DNA from: Clavelina lepadiformis
Lineage: Eukaryota > Chordata > Ascidiacea > Aplousobranchia > Clavelinidae
NCBI RefSeq assembly: GCF_947623445.1
Contig: NC_135243.1
Coordinates: 6,946,501 to 7,010,500, forward strand
Reading direction: 5' to 3'
Length of the DNA: 64,000 nucleotides
Shown: positions 11,001-34,505 of the stretch, piece by piece
Layout of the letters: every line of letters begins with the position of its first letter
How positions within the stretch are numbered: position 1 is the first letter of the stretch
Made by a program: the position numbers and the translations under genes
Notes under the pieces: generated by a model
What the model saw: the letters and a program-made list of their open reading frames with translations, nothing else
Told to the model about the DNA's origin: nothing
Database searches by the model: none

Positions 11001-12770
11001 ATACCCAAGCTTGCGAAAGTTCTTAACGTTCATTGGAAGATTTCGTTGCCTAAATAGCAAACGTTTATGATGCTTTGCAATATTCTGATCAGATGCTTCA
11101 AATGATAAAAAATCCGATGAAACTCTGCCAGTTTTCAATGAGCTCGCAAGGGAAATGAGTTCCGACCGCGCAGTTGTTTTCGGAAAAATGGATGTTGCTC
11201 TCAACGATGGAGAGTTAGACGTTCACTCGAACTACCCGTCCTTTAAAATGTTTACAACCGACGGAAAGGTTTGCAGTAATTCTTTATTTAGGTACCGTAG
11301 AAGATAATTTAATACATGTTAGTTAATCCCCAAACGGCAGTGGTGTTAGCAAGCTACAGTACAAGACGATTATTCAAAGTTAAATTCGTTACTGCTACCA
11401 ACAACACTGAATTGGATAGAAACCAAAAGCCTTTGTCATCAACAGCGTCAATCATCAAACTCATGCCAAAAAGACCTTTTTTGACATAACTTTATCACTT
11501 GCAGTACCGTAAATGATCAGCATCAGTAAGGGATCGATTGCTAAACATATATCATTTTCCTGTTTTTTTACTGTAGGTTCGACGATATCAGGGCGGCGTG
11601 GAAATCCAAGCAATGAAAGAATTTATTAAAACTGGAGGAAAATCACAACGACCGGTAATGAAACCATGTGGTATTTTATGATCTTTTTTATCGCATTTCT
11701 TGTCACAATAAACACGGGAGCGGAGTAAAGTAATATATTAAAGACAATTTTAACAAGCAAGCGCCTCTGGTAGTCTTCAGTAAAATTCCGCTAAAATTAT
11801 TCTCAATTAGGCCACAATTCCTCGCCCATATTTGGCTCCTCTCAGCTGCGTTGATTTGGCCCAGGCTTAATCGCAAAATAGTAATAACCTAATTGCATGG
11901 CCTATTGTAGTCATACGGTTAACGGTATAAGTATTGTTTAGATCGACGAAGAGTTTGAGGGAGCCGAGTTCGACTTCAAATGGCATGACGATCTCCACCC
12001 GATGCCCACAGTCGAAGAGGAGGAAGAGAGAAGAGCAAAGTGGGAAAAGGAGGAAAAAGAAATCCTTAAAAACGCCATCCAACACATCGTAGGTAGGTTT
12101 ATGCACAGTACATGCTGCTAAGTTTGACTCGGATAGACTCCACGAAACCTGTCAGGGTGCAGAGAAATTGGGCTATTCACAAACCGCAACCTCACAATTT
12201 AAGAGCTGGGTAGGCTTATTTACGATAAAAATCAACTAACTTCTCGAAACAACCCACCACGAGTTAGCTGCTCTATAACCACCAATTAATATAAACGGCG
12301 TTTTAATATTTTTACTTTTAGTGAGGCCTAACTCTTTTGGCAAAAGCCTTATTGACCTCGCAATTGCAATGTAAATCTCAAATAAAAAATAACGAACACA
12401 GGTTTGGGATGCATGCTCGCTGATATATTTCCATGTCAACCCCAGGGCAGTGGTACAAGAGTGGGCAAAACACGGTTGTCCACGCTTACACTACAGTTTC
12501 ACAATCACAAACTCCATCATGTAATTGATACTAAGATGGTAGAGCAAAAATTTTCTATCTAATCGTAAGCTCTTAATCATTAGATTGTCATCATTCTCCG
12601 CAGGTGCTGAGCCACACAACGACCCAAAACACGTAGTGAAAGAACATGACACGCATCTACCGCTTGAAGACAGAGATGTGGCGTACATGGACCCTAACAA
12701 GCACGCCGAATTCGACAAACATCACGAACACGAAAAGGACTTGCATTACGAACATTTCGACGAGCTGTAA
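8024..12770 (+). CDS. Redox-inactive protein disulfide isomerase family protein
   Basis: Twelve exons join in phase: 8024-8192, 8374-8568, 8812-8942, 9149-9304, 9459-9572, 10021-10152, 10304-10519, 10851-10971, 11093-11268, 11577-11654, 11942-12092 and 12604-12770, giving 601 residues. Residues 1-18 look like a signal peptide. The layout is PDI-like: thioredoxin domain a (about 25-130), b and b' (about 130-370), a' (about 385-490), then a charged tail. The a' entry (DVKVLVGKNYEDFV) is characteristic of PDI. Both CGHC sites are gone: domain a has QEST (61-64) and a' has DKKS (416-419). The structural prolines remain (TRVPLL and NYPSFKMF). The tail is glutamate-rich, then histidine-rich (10 His in the last 55 residues), and ends in FDEL, a plausible ER-retrieval signal. 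It probably acts as an ER-lumen chaperone or metal/calcium binder, like PDILT, ERp27 or calsequestrin, not as an oxidoreductase. Vertebrate PDILT is the nearest functional analogue; orthology is not claimed. Confidence 0.9.
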
Positions 12771-13004
12771 CTCCACTTGCCTGTGAATTTGAAACGAAGT
12801 TACGTTGAGAAAGCGGAGTAACTTTTATTAACAGATAGCGATCGAAACTTTTATGGGTGACAGTGCAATTTATACGCGTTAACAGTCTGGATTTTGAAGT
12901 GAAAAATAGTCGTGAAAAAGAGACATCATCATCTACCTGGGCTCGACTTCCGTCTCAGGTTCTCGTTTTTGTTTAGAAGGAAAAACTCTTCCACGTTTTG
13001 TTAG

Positions 13005-13214
13005 TTACGATAACTTGGCTTTTTTCATTTCGGGTTCTCCTTTTGCTTTGGAGGCTTCTATCGTCTCAGTTAAAATATTTCCGATCTCCGTTTGAAGTTT
13101 GAGAACAGCTTGTCTGAGACCAGGCAAAGTAGAGTTTTCAATTTCGAATTCATATGATTCCATTTTACCGCTTGGTCTGGTGAGTTTTCCTTGAACAACG
13201 TTAGTCGTTTCCAT
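13005..13214 (-). CDS. Small ORF resembling GON7, KEOPS complex subunit
   Basis: Single-exon ORF of 69 residues from ATG at 13214. It reads VVQGKLTRPSGKMESYEFEIE, then an amphipathic helix (LRQAVLKLQTEIGNILTE) and a basic end (MKKAKLS). Metazoan GON7 proteins (about 100 residues) have the same order: a short strand pair with a G-x-P-x-K segment, one helix that binds LAGE3/Pcc1, then a disordered tail ending in basic residues. If correct, it belongs to the KEOPS complex, which makes the t6A tRNA modification. The match is a remembered pattern on a short, fast-evolving protein, so confidence is limited. It converges on the PDI-like gene, whose stop is 235 bases away; an AATAAA on the minus strand lies at 12824-12829. 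Confidence 0.42.
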   Translation of the reverse strand: METTNVVQGKLTRPSGKMESYEFEIENSTLPGLRQAVLKLQTEIGNILTETIEASKAKGEPEMKKAKLS

Positions 13215-13401
13215 TTTATATTAGTTATAATTTCAAAGCCTAAACCTCTGTGAATTTAAAGATATGCGTTAGTTTAAAGCCAACACATGACTGGTTTAAG
13301 CTAAACTTCATACAGAGTGGATAACTGTAGGCCGTCAAAAACAGGTAAGAATGGAGAGCTATCGTTAACTGCATCCTCGGACTAAGGCAAGGTTTCGGGC
13401 G

Positions 13402-13518
13402 ACTTAAACTTGGGGATGATGTCTCATCGCCTCTAACATCGAATGCAGGGCTAGTCTTTGTGCAACCTCCGATTCATGCATTGTTAATGCCTTACTCAAG
13501 AGCATTACAACAATAGCG
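13402..13518 (+). repeat. Dispersed repeat copy A
   Basis: Shares the words ACTTAAAC, GATGATGTCTCATCGC, CTAGTCTTTGTGCAA and GAGCATTACAACAATAGCG with the stretch at 32751-32947 and, in part, with 3598-3645 and 55224-55290 on the minus strand. The copies are diverged. It is probably the body of a SINE family. Confidence 0.55.
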
Positions 13519-14730
13519 TCAAACAAGGGCTGCATTATCGCGTGCCCGGCGTTTTAACCAATTCGATACGGAGCCGACAAAATTTCCAACAGATTCAGTA
13601 AAAATAGAGGTCTGAAGCTCTATTAGTTTGGCATTTTCTATGCAACTCTGATACAATAGTGGGCAGCGCTTCCTGACGGGGTTTTAGTCTACGATAAATC
13701 CGAGAATGTATCCGCATACAAAACAGGTGCGAGATCGATTTCGTTGAAGACTCACTGTTCAAGAGGCGAAAAACGAATCGGGAAGCATTGCATGGCGCCC
13801 TACATAGCTAACTCTGAAAGAATAACATGCTCGACAATGAAAAGCTTTCAGCATCACGCCTGCTTCTACGTAGTACGAACATACAACATCTTGTTCTGAT
13901 AAATATGCTTGAAGTACAGTAATTTAACAACTGTTTCATTGCGCTTGACACTGCAATGCATTGTACAAGCAGTGTTGATTACCACAATGCTATAGTGATG
14001 TAGCACAAATATGGGGACCTCTATATCCACAACAGGATTCGAGGCTCGTGAATGTGCGTCAGGCGTTCAGTATATTTTACGATTTAAAGAAGCAATCCCA
14101 CCTCAGATTTGTGGTGCTTTTATTTTACATACAGCGTAAAACACAGAAATAATATTAATTTTTTCTTAAAGTAGGCGAAATAAGAGCATATACAGATGAA
14201 TTAACAGCGACACAATCCCAAAACAAGAGACAAAACGGCGAAAAAGCGTAAACGTTAAGCAAAATGTAAGAAAGCGAAAACAAACAGTAAAAAGCACAGA
14301 TGTATTGTTGCTTACAAACGCTACGTTAAAACACTTTCAAATAGTAGTTAACATTCACCACTGCTTATCTAATGATGATTGTTACATTAACCACAACTAA
14401 TTTAATCAGTTGATAGCTATGGGTTATGTTATTTCAATATTTAGATTCATGTGGTTGGTATTCCCAGTCTATCAATACATTAATGCTGAATAAATGTATG
14501 CGACGCGACAAACATTAAGCACAAATATAATTTAAAAATATGAGGCACACGGTCGACATTTTAGATGATATTTCTCACCAATTCGACCATCTGCCTACAA
14601 CAGTTCTTCGCTTTCTACCTTAAGAATTTGGAAAAGTCAGTCTGTTGATATTAGGCAGCCTCAAGATTGCTGTTTTTACAAGTTAGTATGCATTTGGCAT
14701 GGGAGATCTTTGAAAACATGAATACGAATG

Positions 14731-14752
14731 CATGAATGAATGAATGAATGAA
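14731..14752. repeat. GAAT microsatellite
   Basis: Five to six tandem copies of a 4-base unit, GAAT. Confidence 0.85.
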
Positions 14753-15886
14753 CCGGTGTCGCACAAAAAAACAGCAAAATTTGAACGCCGTTTACAGGAG
14801 AATGAGATATACCTCACCAAAGTCTACACGCTTATATAAAACTGGTACTTTCAAACATCAACTGTTTAATATGAGCTTATGATATTGTCTTTTATTCTGC
14901 TTAAATTCTTAATTGTGATAAATATTACAGAAGTTGGTCGTAAATGAAACCAAATTAACAATGCGCAGGATTGGAAAAATCAATTAAAAACTCAATGGCC
15001 TATACTACTAAATGACATCACATTTTTTTGCAAAAAATCCAAGACGCAAAAGTGGTTTCGAGCGACAACGCGTGATAATCAAATTCCATTATTGCGACGA
15101 CTTTGTATGCTGTCAAATTATTGATATTTTTTCTTGCATTGCTAAAATCACTCGTTACAGTTAGGTGTGACTCCATTACGCACAACTCAAGTGGTCGCCC
15201 TTAACAAATTTCACGACCACCTTTAACAAGAGTATGTTGCACGGTATTATGGCGTCGGCATAGGCTTGTACTATTCTACAAAAAAACGTCGAAGCGTAAC
15301 AATATCAACTAAAACATAATCACGAGAGGAACCTTCCAGTGCATTGGTCGGGCTTGCGACGACAAGCCGATTGCTGCCAAACCATTAGCACTCGTAACCA
15401 AACTACATCATATGGTAATATGTCGTATAATTCGCCTAGAAGTCCACAATTCGTATAACTTGTTTTCAACCGAAATAGACGGAATTATTCGCAGGGATTT
15501 GTATATGACGTTCAAGCCACGTCAGCAGACAAGAATCCAAGTCTAATTTTCAACTCTAGCTTAAACCAGCTCTGATAACAAGAATTGATGTGTATCCTTG
15601 TCTAAGTCCGGATCACAGACTGTACACGAAACAAAATTATATCAATAAAATAGGTCATGTCGACTGAATTAGGTTGCTTTTGCACAAGATGTGCGTACTG
15701 TCGCAAAACTTGAGTTTCGCTTGACTCGTAAGCATGACGCCATTTTTTGACTGATTGTAGTTCCGAAGTGACATGCACGGCTGTGCAATGTGCATACGGT
15801 CACTACGAGCGGCCAAGCCTTGCATATTTCAATAGACATTGTAGTCACCGAATTAAAAATATGCGGTTATACGACTAATCCACGAC

Positions 15887-27607
<11,721 letters not shown>

Positions 27608-30600
27608 GACAGAGTTTGCATATTGTGATTATTACTACAAACTAAAAGCGCTGTCTGTCAAAGTACAACTCAGATTACCACAAATGCCTCAAAACGTAAG
27701 GTATGACATGACACAATTGAATTAGTCATATGCTGTCTGTGGTTTGGATGTACCCCTACTTCAAACAAAAATGTGCACATTCAATATATGCTTCAGCCGT
27801 AACAAATAGTGGAATATAACCAAATCACATTATATAGAAGAGTCCAAACAGCATAATTATAAAAACTTATTTAACAAGCCAATATACTATATACTTTCCA
27901 CAACTAACCAAAACTTACAAAATTATCCTAATATATGTCATATTGGATTTATATTGACATTTATCTCTGTTACAAACAACCTTTAGCTCGATACATTTTG
28001 TGTAATGGGATTATTCCAGTCAGCTGTAAAGTCAACGAGGACTAAAGTTGAAAATAATACTGGTGAAGATAAGAATTTACACTCACAATAAAAAAACTAT
28101 TTTTGGACAACATATGAACGACGCCCACTATGGGGACATGTCTATAAAAGCAATGATAAACACTACACAAAAACAACATTGCAATATTTGCAAGACCTCT
28201 GCTGGTGTTTTATATCAAAATATTCTTAAACAACAAAACAAAAGGCCTTTTATGATATATGTAGAATGTATACAAATTTTATATCCAAATGAATTGACTT
28301 TTAACGCAACACAGAAACACGTTACAGTACATAAAATGAAGACAAAGTTCCATCTTCCATTGAGTATTTTCACATCACTTTTTACATGGCAAATCCAATA
28401 CATGTGACATGTACCTTACATAATATAAATGGATTGCAGGATGCTAGGAATTGGATTCGATACATAATTATGTTCATGATAGAAACAAACACACATTCAG
28501 ACATAACGTACATCACACATACATATCTACACAAATACATTCAAAACATTCAATAATACAAACTTTTTTTAAACAAGAGTGCAACTTTTAAGAGCAGCAT
28601 TATTAATCTGACAAAGACGCCAGAGGGTAAAAATTTATCAACACCCTACAATAAACATGTCACCATCAAAAAATACTGTAAACATCCTATACCTGAAACA
28701 GGACTAATTTCCTTGAAGGAAATCCCAAATGAATTTGATTAATATGCGTTCACATGCCAAATGCTGTACCAGAAAGATCACGTAATTGTCTAAAAAGTTT
28801 TATTTTGTTTAAAATTATACAGTACAACAATATTTATGTGACAGAAAATCAAACGTACGAATATCCCAAAAACTACAGCCGTAACTACAATAGTGTGAGT
28901 TAGGGCCCAGGCAAGACAGTTTGCAAACAGTGGTGCTAAATACATGTTGGGTGTTAGACGCAGCAGAAGTGTGGGCCTGCCATGGGTAGGATTAACACTA
29001 ACAGCATACTACTTTAGAAGCAAGAGTTAAAGCTAACAGTAAAATTGGGTCTCGCAAAACTTTCATACTTTATCTTAGTCGAACAACATGGCAAGTACGC
29101 CAACAAAAGCATGTATTTTTCAATATTATAAGGCATATATTTCAATACATTATTATTCAATATTATATATTATTAAGTGAATTCATATTGGTAATTAACA
29201 AACCTCCAGGGTCAAAAGCTCTTACAAGTTGGAGCCAGCAATATAAACTTAATAAAAGAGAGTATTTGCCTGGTGCACTCCTGTTAAAATCCTACCAATT
29301 ACTGAGCATACAAGTTTTGAAAAATCAACCAAACATCACACTAACAATGTTTGGCAAGGTTTTAAATTGGTGAAATCCAACCCCAACAAAAAAAAACAGT
29401 TACAAATTATTTGGAAAAATTAAGTCAAATTAGTGGAACTGTATGGATGATGAATGAGTTTGTACACATTTCTCAGATTTGAAATCCTTGCGGGAACTAC
29501 CAAATAAGGAAACGCATGTGCAGGTTGGTCCAGCTTTTCTCAAATATGCCCAGGATTTTGGTGTTAGAATCTGTGTCCGGGAGAAAAATATTTAACAAAC
29601 AGTTTTAAAGTCGTAACACAGATTAAGACATACAATGCCAATTATGACATCATAATTGACAGTTTGAGGCAAGACAACCTAAATTACAAGTAGGTTTCTG
29701 GTATCTATGATCAAATGGGGGAAGCTTAGGCTAATAGTTTTAACCAGTAAGCAGTTTTTCCTTGTAAAAGAGAAATTTTCTGCTTTGAAATTGTGTTGCG
29801 TATAATAATATAAAATTTTTCAGGACTGTTTTACTGTAATTTCACAATTTTATCTGCACTCCATTAAATGACTGTCTTAAATACAAAGTTAATTTAAAAG
29901 ACAACATTTATTGTACAAACATCTGCAATGCTATGACATTTATTACTGAAAATGAAGTAAAATCGAAAATCCTTTATAGCTTTTACCTACTTCTCGTTGG
30001 TATTAACATAGTTTAAATTTCATGGAAGCTAATCAAGGGGGATTGAATGCTTTTGGAGAGAAAAAAGAGGTATCAAAAAAGGTTTAATATCACTAGTTGA
30101 GATATACGACAAGCTATTATAGAAATTAAATGTGGCATGGTGTAGTAATTGATGGCTTTATATTACTGAATTCTCAATGACTCGCAAAGATTGATTAATT
30201 AGTTATTTTGAACCAGATGGCGACTCATACAATTTAAATAGTTAAAGTTAGTTATTGTTTCCTGCTTAAGTAAAAAAAATACAGATGTGGTTGCTAACTT
30301 TGTCACTACCAGTAGGTGGTTACAAAGCAGCATCCCTGGTATATGTGCATGAGATATGATATGTCTGCATGTAAAGGATTATCCTGAAACCCAAAGCAGG
30401 TTAACAAAATGTGAGAAAACCTTGAAAAGTAATGATGAAATATTGTAGGAAACAATCTTGTTCGAAAGGAGAGTAAAGAAAAATGAGAAGAGATTCTTTT
30501 GCAAAGAAATGGCAAGGTTGGTGACAAAAAAGTTTGCTAAGGTCAGTGTATGACAAGATCGGTGAGTATCCTAGAGTTTCGTAAGTGCAACCAACATTAT

Positions 30601-30680
30601 CAAATGGAAAATGTATAATGCAGTGCGAAGTAGTTTATTTCAATTTGATAAAAATAATAATTTACAAAGTATCACGGGAT

Positions 30681-30895
30681 TCATTAACATGTACGCCAAA
30701 TATTTTACTCATCACACCGATTTGTAATAAATAAACAAAGAAAAACTGGTTGTTTGAATGCCAGATAACAAGTTTATAATAAATAGAGAATTCAGGTTTC
30801 CATACACGCTACCGGTATCATGTCAAAATTTGCGTGTTGGCGTTTGTACAAATGATCACTCGTCGAAAACCTGTTGTGCTTTTCAGTCGAGGATA
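30681..30895 (+). repeat. Diverged direct duplication, copy 1
   Basis: Shares GTACGCC, a TAATAAATAAACAAAGAA word and CGTCGAAAAC in the same order with 31251-31405. The copies differ in many positions and in spacing. Confidence 0.55.
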
Positions 30896-31250
30896 TGACG
30901 ACTGTGATTTTGCTGAGATATTGGCAGGCTCTTTTTTTTTTTTTCTCTATCATACGCTATGCGTGCAAGAGTCACTTCTTTCACTGGATAATAGCAACAT
31001 AAGCTATGAACCACAGTCGGCAAATCTTATGAACAACTGCAATTAGTGACCACCAATTTACAAAACAATTTAACATAAAATACTTCAAAAACTGTTCAGA
31101 ATCAAATATTTGGAGCTAGGCTACTTCAGTAACATGAAAACCAAAACAGGGGCAGCGGACGAGCTTGTAGGCTATGCCTAGCCTGACAGCCTAAATAACT
31201 ATTCCCTATATAGTGAAGTGTGGTAACCTGCATCTGATGCATGCATGAGA

Positions 31251-31405
31251 TTCACCAACCAGTACGCCGAACATTTTTATCGTGACGCCGATTTATAATA
31301 AATAAACAAAGAATTGTGGATTTATGTACGCCAAAATTTAGTCTTTGTACGTACGATTTCTTGTCGAAAACTGCAGTACTTTCCGGTCTGCCTGTCGAGG
31401 CTATT
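31251..31405 (+). repeat. Diverged direct duplication, copy 2
   Basis: Partner of 30681-30895, with the words AGTACGCCGAA, TAATAAATAAACAAAGAA and TTGTCGAAAACTG in the same order. Confidence 0.55.
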
Positions 31406-32750
31406 CCAGGCGAGACGAACGGACAAATAAAAGGCTTGCCTAAATTAGTTGTTAAATAGTCTTTTACAGGAGCTGCAAGTTGTCTGTCTTAGCTAATCGC
31501 AAAATTAGGACAGAACTTACAAAATTCCCATAAATCCTGTCGAAACCAAAACCCTTACTTCTGTCAAGCCAATGAATAGACAGTTCCCTATGATCTCTTC
31601 TAGGTCTAAAACCAACAAACAAGTCAGCTGACGTTTTGACGATTTTTAATCACGTGATTAGCAGTGCCTGTTTCTAATTGGGGTTTTTGGCTTAAACATT
31701 TTCTTTTCATAAATTTAAAATTCTTAAACTCCTAAAACATCTAGGCATGCTATTCTATTTTGTTTTATATACTTTTTCAGGTGTGCAAAGAATAACCCAT
31801 CTAGCCCTGCTGACTTGTTTCACATTCGTTGTGTGCATATTTACAATATTTTCCACTTAATAAAAACCTGCATTGCAAGAAATTATAAGCACAAGTTTTC
31901 TAATTACACAACACAAAAATATTTTTGGCGCTTACTTGGCGGTAGCGTTTGCTCATTTTCCACTGAAAACGAGCATTTGTTTTATGGGAAATTATTACGG
32001 AAACCTTGAATATAATTAATCGTACGTTGGTGCAGAAGTATTTTAATTTAATCAAATCAACCAACCAAGTCAATTTTTTCGGATTCGAGTCAAGGAAAAT
32101 AACTTAAATCGGCCAATCAGTTAACACCCTATGTTATAAACTTTGTTGACAGTTGACATCACATTAGGCCAGTGAATGGGAATGGATGACCTGTGGGTCA
32201 TTGCCACCCAATTTTGGGTTCCAGTTTATTTTGGAGTGTCACCTTTTATTTTGAAACGGAATTAGGCCTACGAGACTATATTACAAACTGTGTTTCGACA
32301 GAAAACTTGAATGTTGCTTGCAAAAGATGTAATAGCCATAAACCTAACTATCTCTTGTTGGCAAATATACAATGCATTTATTACTGAAGTGGTTAACGAA
32401 CCAATTAACATTACAAACACATCGTTACGTACAGCTACACAAAAACATCAACAAACAAATTATTTACCTTTATCGCGACAAAAATATACGAGGTTTCAAA
32501 ATTCTAACCATTAACTAGGCTACTGGTTTTTGTAATGGTGTATTTAACCATGAAGATGGTTAAATTAAGCCATTAAAAACAACATTCAAAGCTATGAACC
32601 AATTATTTCATACGTGGTAGGTTAAGGTAGGTTGGGTCGCGAAAACGTTCAGAGTTTCAATTTTGAGTCCTTCCAAAAAAAGGTTTAGTGCTATGGCATG
32701 GTGGCTATGCTATGTTATAATAATCTTCGAACTGAAGAAAATCTTAGCAT

Positions 32751-32947
32751 GACCTAAACCCTGCGGTGATTCCTCATCGCTCGAGCCCCGGTTACCGATC
32801 TAGTCTTTGTGCAAGTTCTGGTTGTCATTCATTTTCTTTGGTTTTTTGATTTTTTATATACACATATTTAGAATTGTCCACCAGGTCCACTGAGCAAGAG
32901 TAAGCGTCATTAATTCCCTGCCCAAGGGCATTACAACGGTAGCGCCA
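32751..32947 (+). repeat. Dispersed repeat copy B
   Basis: Contains GATTCCTCATCGCTCGAG, CTAGTCTTTGTGCAAG and, after an insertion of about 70 bases, AAGGGCATTACAACGGTAGCG. The same words, diverged, occur at 13402-13518. A fragment is also present on the minus strand at 3598-3645 and 55224-55290. Confidence 0.6.
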
Positions 32948-34019
32948 CTAGGCATAGAACACGAGCCGCACAATTGTGAGGCCAGGTTTAAGAACCACTG
33001 CATTTAAGTGTTGTATCAAAACCGGTTCTCTATCGCCATTGCCATTCCAAGCTTATACTAATTGATAATATACTTGACGTTTAGTACGTAAGTTTAATTT
33101 ATTTCAAAAACATCATGTTCTTTCGAAAACCACTTCATTTTTCCTTTGTTCGCTAACCTAGCCTTATCTGACCCGAATCGAGTCAAGTCATTTGAAAATG
33201 CGAGTCGAGTCATTACATCACGTTGAATGCAGAAAATTTTCATAAAGGTATTGCATCTTACAAGGTTATCACAATACATGATAGGCCTAATTACTGTTTA
33301 CGTTACATTTAAATGTTTTATGTACTATCAAATAACTATTGCGTAATTGATTTGACTTGAGGCTCGAGTTTAATGATTTGGTAACAAATTTGAAGTGGGT
33401 GACAACTAGCCTCTAGGGGGAAGTCGCCCATTATGGGACATAAAACGAGGCGGGACAGCGGGACAATTTCTTTCAGCCACATGGTGACACCAAATTGGCT
33501 TGTTTTAAGTCCATTACGTTACGGCCTTCCTTTTGACATATTAACATAAAACTGGCTTACTTTGTGTTTTGAGTTATTTTAATCGAAAGAAAAAAGGAAC
33601 CAAATTTTAAATTCTGCCAGGATTTTTCCATAAATAGGTTTTAATTTGACGTTGCTATTGATCTTCTTTTATTATACTAATAATTAAAACACATGAGTTA
33701 ATATGGGATATCTTGAAAATTGGCAGACTTTGCAGTTTGTCATTCAGAAACGGTTTATTGAAATGTTCAAATTGAAATTTATTGAAAGTGCAATGTTTAT
33801 TCTAACATTGGACACATTGTCCCAACTTGAGGAACTAGCGTTACACTTTAGGATGGTTTGACTGATTTCTATTTTTACAACGTCTGAATCAATTTGGACC
33901 AATGCGTTTGTAGTTGTACCGGGTTTAACAGAAATTTGTCAAAATTTATTATGATAGGAACGGACAAAATTCAAACTACCTACGATTCTGTTTTTTTTTT
34001 TAGAGAAAACATTATATGG

Positions 34020-34497
34020 CAGGGGTGGCCAGACCTGCTTCATGCTCGAGCCGCATATAACAAATTCCAGTTTTAAAAGAGCCACAACACAAAACAATAA
34101 AAAACACGAATTTATTCACTTACAACGAAGTGTAGCTATTGATCAACATTAGTACTGCGTGGTGATACTATGAGTCTCCACCTGGGCTTCACCAATTCTT
34201 TTTGCAATTATTAGTATAACCGTATCCAAGACTTAAAACTAGGTCAGCCCTGACGTACAACTTCAATTTGACAGTTTACTCAACTACAGTGTACAAGTTA
34301 GCACACTTCTGTACAATAATGTACTTTTTGGAGTGTAATTTGATTATTACTAACAATGAGTCCATTGTTACTACGTGTGATAGAACGCATTGTTTCATAA
34401 TCTGATCAAACAACTCGTCTAGACCGGGAAAATGCATGTCTAATTCATTAAAGAGCCGCAATCAAAGGCTCAAAGAGCCGCAGTTTGGCCACCCCTG
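34020..34497. mobile_element. Non-autonomous hAT-type element (MITE), 478 bp, with 8-bp target duplication
   Basis: The element starts CAGGGGTGGCCAGACC and ends GGTCTGG-like in inverted form (GTTTGGCCACCCCTG). It is flanked on both sides by the exact 8-bp direct repeat TTATATGG (34012-34019 and 34498-34505). The GAGCCGC subterminal word occurs at both ends in inverted orientation. An 8-bp duplication and a CAGGGGTGG terminus are typical of hAT transposons. There is no transposase inside, so it depends on an autonomous relative. Confidence 0.93.
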
Positions 34498-34505
34498 TTA
34501 TATGG

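Larger units (their letters stand above)
13215..15886. other. Intergenic region between the GON7-like ORF and the HECT ligase
   Basis: No coding exon was recognised on either strand. It holds a dispersed repeat copy (13402-13518) and a short GAAT microsatellite (14731-14752). The remainder looks like unconstrained AT-rich sequence that should include the 3' UTR of the HECT ligase gene near 15.8 kb. Confidence 0.4.
27608..34011. other. Gene-poor interval upstream of the HECT ligase
   Basis: No exon could be recognised on either strand. It probably contains the 5' UTR and promoter of the minus-strand HECT ligase gene. It includes a diverged direct duplication (30681-30895 and 31251-31405) and a dispersed repeat copy (32751-32947). 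Short open frames such as 28048-28407 show no domain, motif or splice context. Confidence 0.45.
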
